Made by a program: the position numbers and the translations under genes
Notes under the pieces: generated by a model
What the model was told of the DNA's origin: nothing
Database searches by the model: none
Seen by the model: the letters and a program-made list of their open reading frames with translations, nothing else
Shown: in pieces, positions 18,794-27,294 of the stretch
Layout of the letters: each line of letters starts with the position of its first letter
Numbering within the stretch: position 1 is the stretch's first letter
Source of the DNA: Streptomyces sp. CA-210063
Lineage (GTDB): Bacteria; Actinomycetota; Actinomycetes; Streptomycetales; Streptomycetaceae
Direction of reading: 5' to 3'
Length of the DNA: 64,000 nucleotides
NCBI RefSeq assembly: GCF_024612015.1
Contig: NZ_CP102512.1
Location: 10,795,971-10,859,970 of the forward strand

Positions 18794-19267
18794 CTAGCTG
18801 GGCGGCCACCGGAGAGTGTGCCCACCGAACGACATCAGCGGCGAGCCGGGTCCGCGCACCCCGTCCTCGTACCGCCAGTAGCTCAGGCCGAAGGTCCCGG
18901 TGAGGAACCCGGCGAGGAAGCCCAGCGCCAGCGGGCCCACCGGGTTGGGGGCCCCCTCCTCGGCCACTTGCCCGCCTACCTCGAAGATCGCCACCCCGAA
19001 CCCGAGCGCCGCCGCTACCCCGGCCAGGCCCAGCACCAGCCACGCCCACCGGCGGCTCCTGGTCGCCGCGACACTGAGCACCTTGAACTTCAGCGGTTTC
19101 TGGCAGCTCCCGCATTCCAGCGCCTCCACCCGTCGGCCCTTCTCCGGCCGCTCGATGTCGATCGGATAGAGAGCAAACTGGCGGACGACATGGCTGCTGT
19201 GGATGTCCTTGGACACCATGTGCGCATATCTCAGACCTGGATACGGCCCCAATTCCCGCTTACCCAT
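18794..19267 (-). CDS. Small membrane protein with zinc-ribbon-like motif
   Basis: 157 residues, not recognised as a named family. A hydrophilic N-terminal half contains LECGSCQKPLKF, a single C-x2-C motif. It is followed by two hydrophobic segments (WAWLVLGLAGVAAALGFGVAIF and VGPLALGFLAGFLTGTFGLSYW), giving a hairpin in the membrane with the CxxC part on the cytoplasmic side (inferred). It lies alone between the PPOX remnant and a lipoprotein gene. The protein is intact. Confidence 0.7.
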   Translation of the reverse strand: MGKRELGPYPGLRYAHMVSKDIHSSHVVRQFALYPIDIERPEKGRRVEALECGSCQKPLKFKVLSVAATRSRRWAWLVLGLAGVAAALGFGVAIFEVGGQVAEEGAPNPVGPLALGFLAGFLTGTFGLSYWRYEDGVRGPGSPLMSFGGHTLRWPPS

Positions 19268-19380
19268 AGCAGCCTCCCTATATCAGATATCTGTCGGACC
19301 GTCCCGACAATCGGTCAGTCCTTCCCCCGCCAGCTATTCCGTGAACCCACGGCCCCGTCGGTCGCCGGGTCCTCACATGC

Positions 19381-20307
19381 TCAATCTCCGTAACTCGGGG
19401 AGCGCAGGACGTCGTTCACGTCGAAGCTGAACGTCGGCGTCGGGTACAGCGGGTCGGGCACACCCGTGGTGTCGGGTACGTCGTACGGGTCGGCGGTGGG
19501 CTTGCCCTCGGGGCTGCAGACGTGCGGCGCCGCTGGAGGCGACAGCTCGTACTCGGCCACCCGCTCGGTCCTGAATTTCACGTCCCCGCCGGAGATGTTG
19601 AGGCCCCCGGACTCGGTGCTGATGTGCTCGGGCAGTTCCTTGCTCTTGAGGGGCCTGCCGACGTACACCGCGACCAGGGCCCCCGCGCAGACGCTGCGGT
19701 CGCCGGCGTAGAGCCTCTCCGGCGTTTTCACGAGGTGCTCCTTACGACCGTCGACGCGCAGCTCGGTCCGCTTCACGGAGTCCATGTCGAAGTAGTAGTC
19801 CGGCGGGGCCCCCGTGGCGCTGGTCGTGTACTCTCCGGCGCCCGCCGAGCCGTAGGTGAGCTTCCAGAACTCCACCTGAACGGTGACCGTTTCGCACAGC
19901 GGGCCGGAGTAGCCCTCCACGCTCTCGTCGATCGTGACCGGGTCCTTGGAGGTGTCGACGCCTGCGGCGGGGACATCGGCCCCTATTCGCACCCAGCTCA
20001 CCACCTGTTCCGTCGTCCACCCCCCGTTGGGGTGGCAGCCCTTGGCGTTGGTCGGGTAAAGCGGGGAGGGCGTGGCCGAAGCGGTGGTCGGGGCAGCGGT
20101 GGCAGTGCCGGTCACGGAGGGCGTGGCGGCCGATGCGTCGGTGCCGTCTCCGTTGCCCGAGCAGCCGGCCGTCAGCAGCGCGACGGCCGCCAGCAAGGCG
20201 GTGACCGGAGCGGCGGCATACCGAGCCGGCCGGTTACGTCCCGTCGGGGCGACGGCGCGGGCCAGCCACCGTACCCGGTCTCCTGCAGACTCCAGCAACG
20301 TCATCAT
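19381..20307 (-). CDS. Putative lipoprotein
   Basis: 308 residues. A positively charged N terminus is followed by the h-region APVTALLAAVALLTAGC. The cysteine in LTAGC fits a lipobox, so the mature protein would be anchored outside the membrane. A Ser/Thr/Ala-rich linker follows, then a ~220-residue domain with several Cys (GCHPNGGW, LCETVTV, SVCAGALVAVYVG, HVCSP). This is typical of secreted Streptomyces proteins with disulfides. No enzymatic motif was seen. A pair of CTACG-type repeats lies ~95 bp upstream. Confidence 0.75.
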   Translation of the reverse strand: MMTLLESAGDRVRWLARAVAPTGRNRPARYAAAPVTALLAAVALLTAGCSGNGDGTDASAATPSVTGTATAAPTTASATPSPLYPTNAKGCHPNGGWTTEQVVSWVRIGADVPAAGVDTSKDPVTIDESVEGYSGPLCETVTVQVEFWKLTYGSAGAGEYTTSATGAPPDYYFDMDSVKRTELRVDGRKEHLVKTPERLYAGDRSVCAGALVAVYVGRPLKSKELPEHISTESGGLNISGGDVKFRTERVAEYELSPPAAPHVCSPEGKPTADPYDVPDTTGVPDPLYPTPTFSFDVNDVLRSPSYGD

Positions 20308-20554
20308 CCCGACCTGTGCTCATTGGCTCTACCCGTCGCGCACGGTTCACCCTCGATCAAGACCCTTCCCTAAGCGGACGCTGAAAAGATCAGTAGAACT
20401 ACGCAATCGGCTACGTATGTTCGCCGGCCGCGGAGTTGCGGCAGTGGCATTGGACAGCCCCGACCAGTGCGTGGGAGCTGCTTCGGCCTGCCCCTGAGCG
20501 TGATACGTCATCCGAGCCCATGCGGATCGCGAGAGAGTGGCTCGGGATTACCGG

Positions 20555-21946
20555 CTAGCGGAGTGTGTGGAGCGTGTGGATGACGTCGTCGGCATGGGTG
20601 TCCGGGTTGACGAAGGCCATGCGCAGAACCGTTGCGCCGTTCCATAGTGTCGGCACGCACAGGATGGTGCCCGTTTCGGCAGCCCGGGCGGACCATGACG
20701 CGTAGTCCTGCGGGCTCCACCCCGGCCGTTCGAAGAGAACGACGGACAACTCGGGATCGATCGTCAGGCGTAGATGGTCACTGGCGCGTATGGCATCGGT
20801 GACCAGCCGGCTGGTGGCCAGTGTCCGTTCCACGGCCTGCGCGTACCGGTCGGTTCCATGGACGGCCAGGCTGAACCAGAACGGCAGGCCGCGGGCGCGG
20901 CGGCTGAGGTGGAGGGCCAGGTCCGCCGGATTGTGTGCATCGCGGTCGATGGTGTCGAGATAGTGCGCCGACTGACTGTGCGCGGCGCGCGCCGAGGTCG
21001 GATCCCGGTAGAGCAGTGCGCAGCAGTCGTAGGGCGCGAAGAGCCATTTGTGGGGATCGACGATGAAGCTGTCGGCGCGTTCGATGCCGGTGTAAAGATG
21101 CCGCACGCTGGGCGCCGCCAGGCCTGCTCCGCCGTAGGCGCCGTCGACGTGCAGCCACACGTCGTGGCGTTCGCACGCGTCGGCGATGTCGTCGAGATTG
21201 TCGACCAGGCCGGCATTCGTGGTCCCGGCCGTTGCGACCACGGCGAAGACGCCGGTGGCGGACTCCAGTATCGCGTTTACGGCGGATCCGGTGAGGTGCC
21301 CCCGCTGGTCCACCGGAGCGGTGATGATCTCCGCATCCATCGCGCGTGCGGCGGATGTGATCGAGGAGTGGGCGCTGTCGGCGCACACGATTTTCCAGCC
21401 GTCCGCCGGCCGGCCCCGCGAGGCGTCGGCAGCGGCGCGGGCCGTGATGAGAGCGGAGAGATTGCCCATGGTGCCACCGCTGACGAAGCATCCTGCTGCG
21501 GCGGGTGGCCATCCGAGGAGCTGGGTGAGCCAGGTCAACGCCTCGTTCTCGGCGTGGATGGCTCCGGCTCCGGCTTCCCAGGTTCCCGCGAAGATGTTCG
21601 CCGCTCCGGTGACCGCCTCGAAGGCGAGTGCGGCACGAGTAGGCGCTGCGGGGATGTACGCGAGGTTCGTCGGCCCGTTCTGGGCACGGGTGGCGGGGGC
21701 CAGGACCTGGTCGAACAGTTTGAGGACTGCGACGCTGCCGATTCCCCGGGGGGTGATGGCCGCACCGGCCGCGACAGCGAGGTCCCTGGCGGAGCGGGCG
21801 CTTGTCACCGGATCAGGAGCCTGCATGATGCGCCGCCACGCGTAGTCCATGGCGGTCGCCACGACCTCGTCCTCGTCACCCCACACCCGGCGTCCGACAC
21901 GAGAGGCCCTATTCGCCGAGGTGCTTTCGCATTGCGCTTTTTGCAT
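20555..21946 (-). CDS. PLP-dependent group II amino-acid decarboxylase
   Basis: 463 residues. The fold-type I signatures are GCFVSGGTMGNLSAL, VCADSAHSSI (the stacking His), VVATAGTTNAG, WLHVDGAYGG (Asp pairing with the pyridine N) and FIVDPHKWLFAPYDC (Schiff-base Lys). The family includes aromatic-amino-acid, glutamate and diaminobutyrate decarboxylases. The length and the DPHKW variant suggest an aromatic or aspartate-type enzyme, but the substrate cannot be decided here. It is divergent from an Lrp/AsnC gene 89 bp away, which probably controls it in response to the substrate amino acid. Confidence 0.92.
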   Translation of the reverse strand: MQKAQCESTSANRASRVGRRVWGDEDEVVATAMDYAWRRIMQAPDPVTSARSARDLAVAAGAAITPRGIGSVAVLKLFDQVLAPATRAQNGPTNLAYIPAAPTRAALAFEAVTGAANIFAGTWEAGAGAIHAENEALTWLTQLLGWPPAAAGCFVSGGTMGNLSALITARAAADASRGRPADGWKIVCADSAHSSITSAARAMDAEIITAPVDQRGHLTGSAVNAILESATGVFAVVATAGTTNAGLVDNLDDIADACERHDVWLHVDGAYGGAGLAAPSVRHLYTGIERADSFIVDPHKWLFAPYDCCALLYRDPTSARAAHSQSAHYLDTIDRDAHNPADLALHLSRRARGLPFWFSLAVHGTDRYAQAVERTLATSRLVTDAIRASDHLRLTIDPELSVVLFERPGWSPQDYASWSARAAETGTILCVPTLWNGATVLRMAFVNPDTHADDVIHTLHTLR

Positions 21947-21997
21947 GGCGTGAACCTAGAGAGACGTATCGAACTGCGCAATATTCGGAGAAAATCA

Positions 21998-22012
21998 TGA
22001 GCAGAATGCTCA
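21998..22012. promoter_or_regulatory. Inverted repeat in the decarboxylase/Lrp intergenic region
   Basis: TGAGCA-GAA-TGCTCA is a perfect 6-3-6 inverted repeat in the AT-richer 89-bp gap between the divergent genes. Lrp-type regulators bind similar short dyads, so it is a plausible operator for the adjacent regulator. Confidence 0.5.
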
Positions 22013-22035
22013 ATTCGGCCTGCGTCTGATGTGCG

Positions 22036-22518
22036 ATGCTGGGCAACATGCGAAACGCCGACGCCTTCGACGCCCGAATCCTCCTGGCTCTCGACGCGGA
22101 TCCGCGGGCCACGACGATTGCTCTGGCCGACCGACTCGGTCTGGCCCGCAACACCGTGCAGGCTCGTCTGAAGCGACTTGAAGAAAGCGGCCTGTTGAGG
22201 GAGCCCAGCCGGCGTGTGGACCCCGCAGCTCTCGGCTATCCGCTGCTGGCCTTGATCACGTTGTCGATCAGCCAGCGCGTGGGGCAGCCCACCCGTGAGG
22301 CGATCCTGCGTATCCCCGAGGTGGTCGAGCTGCTCGTCACCACCGGCGACGGTGACCTCCTCGCCCGTGTTGTCGCCCAGGACACCAAGGACCTGCACCG
22401 CATTACGGGTCTGCTGCTCGAAGCGCCTGGCGTGGTCCGTTCCAACACCACCATCGTCCTGCTCGAGGTACAGCCGTTCAGTCTCCGATCCTTGCTGGAG
22501 CGACACGCCAGCCCCTGA
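22036..22518 (+). CDS. Lrp/AsnC-family transcriptional regulator
   Basis: 160 residues from 22036; the ATG at 22048 (MRNADAFDARIL) is an equally good start. The N-terminal HTH has ATTIALADRLGLARNTVQARL. The C-terminal alpha-beta RAM domain contains PEVVELLVTTGDGDLLARVVAQD and ends IVLLEVQPFSLRSLL. It stands back-to-back with the PLP decarboxylase gene, so local control of that gene by its amino-acid substrate is likely. Confidence 0.93.
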   Translation: MLGNMRNADAFDARILLALDADPRATTIALADRLGLARNTVQARLKRLEESGLLREPSRRVDPAALGYPLLALITLSISQRVGQPTREAILRIPEVVELLVTTGDGDLLARVVAQDTKDLHRITGLLLEAPGVVRSNTTIVLLEVQPFSLRSLLERHASP

Positions 22519-22676
22519 CCTCGCACGCGGTGGCCCCCAACTCGGGACAGCGGCTGAGACGCGACGTGCCGACGGTGACAAATCCTGTCCGCATGAGCGG
22601 AACAACACCGAGTCGAGCGTGACGCTCAGGGCCTCCTCGAAGCGTCCGCAGGTGAATTTGGGGCACTGGCTCGGAC

Positions 22677-23312
22677 TCAGTCGGCTGTGCGGACGTGCAC
22701 GGCGATGGGACAGTGGCCGCAGCAGCCGCCCTCGTTGGCCTCCTTGACCCATGCCGCCGAAGAGGACGGGTGCGCGGTACCCGTCCGGTGCCGACCATGG
22801 CCGGCGGACCGGTGACGATGGGGACCGAGCCGGGTTCGGCGCGCAGTGGGGCGCTGGTGGCGAGCATGTTCTCGTTGACCCGGAACTGGTCCAGGACGTT
22901 GGCCTGGTTTTCGAAGGAGAAGGTGCCGGACGGGCGGGGGTGAGGGCCAGGCTGGTCGTCGGTGCCCAGCAGCGGCCGCATCAAGTCGAACAGTCGGCGC
23001 GCGGCGGTGGAGTTGCGGACTTTCTTGCGCTGCCGGCTGCTCAGGACGTGCTGCGTCGGTGAGGGGGCGAAGGGTGCGTCGTTGAAGTCGCCCATGACGA
23101 GTACCGGGGCGTCCCATCCATGCACTTCGAGGGCGCGTTCGTGGAAGCAGGCGAGTGTTCCCCCCCCCGGCCACGGCCCGGTAGGCCGCCGACTCCAGCC
23201 GGCCGCCGCTGCGGGAGGGCCAGTGGCTGGCGAACACCGCCCAGGTCTGTCCCTGGGCGGTGCCGAAGTTGACGTGGAGAATCTGGGTGCCGGGACGTCG
23301 GGCGGCGGTCAC
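22677..23312 (-). pseudogene. Endonuclease/exonuclease/phosphatase family protein, truncated and frameshifted
   Basis: Three reading frames together give one family sequence. The first part is ILHVNFGTAQGQTWAVFAS and HWPSRSGGRLESAAYRA. After a 9-C run at 23160-23168 the frame changes to HERALEVHGWDAPVLVMGDF and continues to PPAMVGTG. Further shifts lead to VLFGGMG, then HCPIAVHVRTAD and the stop. HWPSRSGG and GDFND are the catalytic His and Asp motifs of EEP enzymes. The N-terminal ~100 residues are missing because an alpha/beta hydrolase gene abuts at 23309. At least three frameshifts make it non-functional. Confidence 0.75.
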
Positions 23313-24187
23313 GCCACCGCGTTCAACAGATCGGCGAGGATGCCAGGCCGTTCCAGCGCGATGAAGTGGCCCGCTCCCGGCACCTGTGTGAAATCGGCGG
23401 CAGGCAGCAGTTCCTGATCGGCCTGCCGGTCCGAGGGCCGGGACCAGTCGTTCTCCCCGTAGACGAGGTGGACGGGTGCCTTGACCTCGGGGTAGCGCGA
23501 GCGGGCGGCGATGAGACTGGGCAGGCTCTGGTACACGGCCCTGGCGACGGTCGGGTAGCCGGGGCGACTGCCCACCTGGAGGAGCTCGTCGACGTAGTCC
23601 GCCCGCAAAGCGGCCTTGTCGCCCAGCCCGCCCTGAAGGATCCTGCGAAGAGCGGCCTTGGGTTCCACCCCGGCGATCACCGGGCCCACCCCCGGAGTGA
23701 GGACACCGGTGACCACCACACGGGCGAGGAGACTGGACCGGGTGATCCCGCCAGGGAAGTCGTACGTGTTCACCGCGACGACGCGCCGCACCCGCTCCGG
23801 CAGATCGGCCGCGGTGGTCAGGGCGAGCACCGCCCCCATGGACTCCCCGACCAGGGTCACATCGTGGAGGTCGAGTTCGGTGAGGAGCCGCTTGACGCCC
23901 GCGCGCATGGCCGGCTCGTCGTACGACGCGCCGGGCACGATCTCGGAGTAGCCCATCCCCGGTAGGTCGAGGGCGTACACGGTGTACTGGTCCGAGATCA
24001 GGGGGATGAGGGAGCGGAAGTGCTCGGCCTGGGTGCGCACGGTGTGCAGCAGGACCACGGGAGTGCCGGTGCCCGCTTTGAGGTAGCGCAGGGTTCCCTC
24101 GTCGCTGCGGTGGCCTGTGCGCGGGGCGATGGTGTGGCTGGTGGTCCCCGGAATGTGAATCGTGGGACGTGGCTCTGGGCTGGGCAT
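23309..24187 (-). CDS. Alpha/beta hydrolase
   Basis: 292 residues from ATG 24187; an in-frame start exists at 24280 but adds a low-complexity leader. The nucleophile elbow is LVGESMGAVLAL (Ser). The acid is in YGENDWSRP and the His in PGAGHFIALERPG. LLHTVRTQAEHF supplies the oxyanion-hole region. Overall it resembles epoxide-hydrolase or haloalkane-dehalogenase-like enzymes; the substrate is unknown. About 100 bp upstream is a tandem operator pair matching the one before the divergent NmrA gene, so both are probably controlled by the same TetR-type repressor. No such regulator gene is found nearby. Confidence 0.88.
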   Translation of the reverse strand: MPSPEPRPTIHIPGTTSHTIAPRTGHRSDEGTLRYLKAGTGTPVVLLHTVRTQAEHFRSLIPLISDQYTVYALDLPGMGYSEIVPGASYDEPAMRAGVKRLLTELDLHDVTLVGESMGAVLALTTAADLPERVRRVVAVNTYDFPGGITRSSLLARVVVTGVLTPGVGPVIAGVEPKAALRRILQGGLGDKAALRADYVDELLQVGSRPGYPTVARAVYQSLPSLIAARSRYPEVKAPVHLVYGENDWSRPSDRQADQELLPAADFTQVPGAGHFIALERPGILADLLNAVA

Positions 24188-24283
24188 CTCGTCAGTTTCC
24201 CTTTGTGTGAACTGCTGCGACAGGTGATTCGGATAGGGACCGCTCGGAGGGGGTGACCACGCACCAGCCCATGGACTCATTGA

Positions 24284-24323
24284 GAAACCGACCGGTTTCC
24301 GTCATCGTAAACCGGTCGGTTTC
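24284..24323 (-). promoter_or_regulatory. Tandem TetR-type operators (pair A) upstream of the hydrolase
   Basis: Two dyads, GAAACCG-AC-CGGTTTC (24284-24299) and AAACCG-GT-CGGTTT (24309-24322), have centres 24 bp apart. On the minus strand a TACGAT -10-like hexamer falls between them. The arrangement is that of a repressor overlapping the promoter. Confidence 0.7.
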
Positions 24324-24576
24324 CGTGCGCAAGGCTGAGTTGCCGTCCCCGGCAACAGGGGTAGCGCACAGGAGAGGCGTGAAAGTGTCATCCGCGCAGC
24401 GGTCGCCGAGTTTGCGCTCAAGGGTTGCTGGGGATGGCCCGGCCACCTATGGCCGAAGTGGCCCGTCGGCCGCGCGGGTTCAACCCGTTGCGAAGAGTCC
24501 GGTGCTGGCCGACGCGCGTTTGCCGGGTTGCGGGCGACGGCCGGGCGCCGGTGAGGGGGTGCCGGGCTTCCGGTCA

Positions 24577-24628
24577 TCCAGGCCGCCTGCGACCTGTATC
24601 TGTCCAGGCCGCCTGCGACCTGCGTCTG
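24577..24628. repeat. Two tandem 26-bp repeats
   Basis: A 26-bp unit starting TCCAGGCCGCCTGCGACCTG occurs twice in direct tandem, with two mismatches (TA versus CG near the end). It lies in the 665-bp non-coding stretch 24188-24852, which otherwise holds only the two operator pairs. No supported gene is seen there. Confidence 0.6.
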
Positions 24629-24710
24629 TCCCGGCCGACCGTGATGGGCGCCTCCGTGCCCAGGATCGTGAGGTCGTCGAGGTGTCACCGCCCGAGACGC
24701 TTGCCACTCG

Positions 24711-24750
24711 GAAACCGATCGGTGTACCCTGCTCGAAACCGATCGGTTTC
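24711..24750 (+). promoter_or_regulatory. Tandem TetR-type operators (pair B) upstream of the NmrA gene
   Basis: GAAACCGATCGGTGTA (24711-24726) and the perfect 16-bp palindrome GAAACCGATCGGTTTC (24735-24750) have centres 24 bp apart, the same spacing as pair A. A TACCCT -10-like hexamer lies between them. The start codon of the NmrA-like gene is ~100 bp downstream. Confidence 0.72.
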
Positions 24751-24852
24751 CCGGGAGTCTCGATCGCCGGGCTGATTTAGAGATCAGTCTCGAACGCACC
24801 GCGTCCATCGCGTACTGATCGCGTACGTACTCAACCTCCGGAGTCGTGTTCC

Positions 24853-25950
24853 ATGTCTTCTCACGCCACCTCCAGTATCTTCGTGATCGGCGGTACAGGG
24901 GCTCAAGGGATGCCCATCGTCCGCTCTCTTGTCGCCGACAAGAAATACTCCGTCCGGGTTCTCACCCGCGATTCCAGTTCCCCCCGAGCCCAAGCGCTCG
25001 TCGCACTCGGCAACGTCTCCCTCCTTGAAGGGTCGTTCGCCGATGAGGACGTGCTGCGGGAAGGGTTCCGCGGCTGTGACGGGGTATTCATCAACATCGA
25101 TGGGTTCAACACCGGTGAGAAAACGGAGACCTACTGGGCGATCCGCAGTTACGAGATAGCGATTGAAGAAGGAATCAAGTTCTTCGTTTACGGAAATCTT
25201 GACTACACCCTCAAGAAGTCCGGCTACGACTCGAGGTTCCGCACCGGCCATTATGACGGTAAAGGCCGCATGGCCGAATGGGTGTTGTTTCAAAATGAAA
25301 AGAACAGGGACCGGATGGGTGCAGCGGTCTTCACGTCGGGTCCCTACATTGAGATGGTGATCTCACCGCTCACGCCCATGACGCCCACCGTTGAGGACGG
25401 TGTCGTCACGTGGCGAGTCCCTCTCGGCGAGGGAGCTGTTCCTCACGTGGCTCTTGAAGACTGCGGCTTCTACGTTCGCTGGCTCTTCGACCATCCGGAG
25501 CGCGCGAATGGCATGGACCTCGAAGTCGCCATCGAGCACATGACCTATGCCGACATGGCTGCGGCGTTCGAGAAGGTCACCGGGCATCCGGCGCAGTACA
25601 TCGACACTGATCTGGACGCATACTGGAACGCGCCGGACGTGAAGGGCATTGCTGATCAGCCTGCCGGTTACAACGCCGATCCCGACGATAAAAGCACCAT
25701 GAGCTTCCGGGATAATTTCACGGGCTTCTGGAATACATGGAAGCACGGAATCATCACCAGGGATTACGCTCTACTCGACGAAATCCACCCCAACAGGATC
25801 AGAAGTGCTGAGGAGTGGTTCCGCCGGGAGGACCAGGTGGGAAGGGAACTCGGTAAAGGCAGTCTCTGGGAGAGGGTCCAACCGGAGAACTGGAGTCTCG
25901 ACTCTGCGATCCTCAAGAGCAGTGCGGATATGAGGACGGGCAAGTTGTGA
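24853..25950 (+). CDS. NmrA-like NAD(P)-binding protein
   Basis: 365 residues. The Rossmann motif is FVIGGTGAQGMPIVRSLV, followed by VRVLTRD and the strand VFINIDG. NmrA proteins bind NAD(P) but often lack the SDR Tyr-x3-Lys pair and act as redox sensors or isomerase/reductase-like enzymes. I see no clear YxxxK. At ~365 residues it is longer than bacterial NmrA proteins (~290). Base use is noticeably less GC-rich than its neighbours, with many A/T third positions (for example around 25150-25320). This suggests acquisition by transfer. It shares its operator type with the divergent alpha/beta hydrolase. Confidence 0.85.
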   Translation: MSSHATSSIFVIGGTGAQGMPIVRSLVADKKYSVRVLTRDSSSPRAQALVALGNVSLLEGSFADEDVLREGFRGCDGVFINIDGFNTGEKTETYWAIRSYEIAIEEGIKFFVYGNLDYTLKKSGYDSRFRTGHYDGKGRMAEWVLFQNEKNRDRMGAAVFTSGPYIEMVISPLTPMTPTVEDGVVTWRVPLGEGAVPHVALEDCGFYVRWLFDHPERANGMDLEVAIEHMTYADMAAAFEKVTGHPAQYIDTDLDAYWNAPDVKGIADQPAGYNADPDDKSTMSFRDNFTGFWNTWKHGIITRDYALLDEIHPNRIRSAEEWFRREDQVGRELGKGSLWERVQPENWSLDSAILKSSADMRTGKL

Positions 25951-26281
25951 ACGGTGAGCGGTATGGCGGCTCGGTAGAAGCTGAGCGATGAGTTGCGTGT
26001 CCGCGATCTTCGCCGGGAGTTGCTGCCGGGGAGCGTACGGCTCCGCGGCGGTTCGTCCCGACGGCGACGCCCGTGTCGGCGCAGGCCGAACGCGCCGCGG
26101 CAGGCTGCGTTCATCCCCGGTAAGGACGGAGGCTCCAGCGGTGCCGATGGCCGGCCCCACCCACTCATGGCCGCCGACATGCCTTTCCCGGAGACTGGCC
26201 CCTGGAACGAGTGCGCCGCGTCGAGGCGGCGGTTGCCGATCGGGGCTCGGGAACGGGCGCTGTCCGAGAAGGCCTCGGTCT
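25951..26281. other. 331-bp stretch without a supported gene
   Basis: Between the NmrA gene stop and the convergent SnoaL gene. Several frames are open on both strands, but none has domain-like sequence, a ribosome site or plausible codon use. I see no clear terminator. Confidence 0.4.
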
Positions 26282-26749
26282 TCACGCCGACTGTGTGCCG
26301 GTGCCGATCTGTTGGGTGAGCTTGAGCAGTTCTTCGACGTGGTAGATCTCGGTGATCTTGCCGTCGGCCACGCGGACGATGTCGGTGCCGGTGATGTCGA
26401 CCGGGTTGCCGCTGGCGGCGAACCCGAAGGCGTCTCCGGTGTGGGTCCCGGTCATCCGCCAGTGCAGGACCACCCAGCCGCCGGGAAGCTCCTGCTGGAA
26501 CAGGATCCGGTGCTGCGTGCCGGTGAAGCCGTCGCGGACCGCGGCGATCAGCGCTCGCATGCCGTCGATGCCCGAGGCGGCGTCACCAGCGGGGTTGTGG
26601 TCGATCACATCCGGGGCGAACACCTCGTCCGCCCCGGCGACGTCGCCGGTGTCGTACAGCTCAAGGTTGCGCGCGGCGACCCGCAACGCGGTGCTCGTGG
26701 CCGAGCGCACCATCTCGCTTGAGGTGTTGGCCGTACTGATCGCGGTCAT
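26282..26749 (-). CDS. SnoaL-like / NTF2-fold protein (ester cyclase type)
   Basis: 155 residues. The ATG at 26749 is preceded by GGAGG at 5 bp, so it is preferred over 26761. The fold is the small SnoaL cone: ARNLELYDTGDVAGADEVF, then VIDHNPAGD, VVLHWRMTGTHTG and IVRVADGKITEIYHVEE. Family members act as cyclases, isomerases or stress proteins; no specific substrate is visible. It is divergent from an HxlR regulator gene 87 bp away and is presumably its target. Confidence 0.88.
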   Translation of the reverse strand: MTAISTANTSSEMVRSATSTALRVAARNLELYDTGDVAGADEVFAPDVIDHNPAGDAASGIDGMRALIAAVRDGFTGTQHRILFQQELPGGWVVLHWRMTGTHTGDAFGFAASGNPVDITGTDIVRVADGKITEIYHVEELLKLTQQIGTGTQSA

Positions 26750-26791
26750 GAGGTCCTCCATGGTGTGGGGTGCGGGCTGCTCCGGCTACAG

Positions 26792-26816
26792 TTCCCTGAG
26801 GGAATCAGTTCCCTCA
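26792..26816. promoter_or_regulatory. Dyad TTCCCTgAGGGAA with a repeated half-site
   Basis: TTCCCT-G-AGGGAA at 26792-26804 is a perfect 6-1-6 inverted repeat. A further AGTTCCCTCA lies at 26807-26816. It sits between the divergent SnoaL and HxlR genes and is a likely HxlR operator. Confidence 0.6.
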
Positions 26817-26836
26817 AATGAACTAATGGGGGGAGC

Positions 26837-27187
26837 ATGAGTGAGCTGGATCACCCTTTGCCGGAATGTCCGATCGCCCGGTTCCTGACCGTGCTGGACG
26901 GGCCCTGGGCGACGCTGATCGTGAGGGAGCTGCTGACCGGCCCGAAACGCTTCACCGAGCTGCGCGCCGGGCTGCCGGGGATCAGCCCCAAGACCCTGTC
27001 CTCACGGCTGCGACGATTCGTACTCCTAGGGCTGGTCACCCGCACGGCCTATCCGGAGATCCCGCCCCGCGTGGTGTACGAACTCACCCCGGCAGGCGCA
27101 CGACTCGAGGTCGTGCTGGCCACCATGGGCGCCTGGGCCGAACAAGACCTTCCCCGCACTGGCGCGTTCCCCATCGAAGATCGGTAA
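26837..27187 (+). CDS. HxlR-family transcriptional regulator
   Basis: 116 residues, the normal length for HxlR. The family pattern is CPIARFLTVLDGPWATLIVRE, with LLTGPKRFTELRAGLPGIS and the winged-helix KTLSSRLRRFVLLGLVTR. The N-terminal Cys (ECPIARF) is the redox or electrophile-sensing Cys found in many HxlR proteins. A strong GGGGGGAG site precedes the ATG. Confidence 0.93.
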   Translation: MSELDHPLPECPIARFLTVLDGPWATLIVRELLTGPKRFTELRAGLPGISPKTLSSRLRRFVLLGLVTRTAYPEIPPRVVYELTPAGARLEVVLATMGAWAEQDLPRTGAFPIEDR

Positions 27188-27294
27188 CCAGCGCCCACCG
27201 ACTGCCTGGGCGCTCAGCGTAAGAGAAGTGGTCAGGGAGACCGAAACGGTGCCTGACAGGACATCTCAGGCCGAAAAGGGCTGGCTGGCGCGGC

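Noticed and set aside
24253..24808. Open frames between the hydrolase and NmrA genes on both strands
   Set aside because: They include operator sequences and tandem repeats, show no domain similarity and lack ribosome sites.
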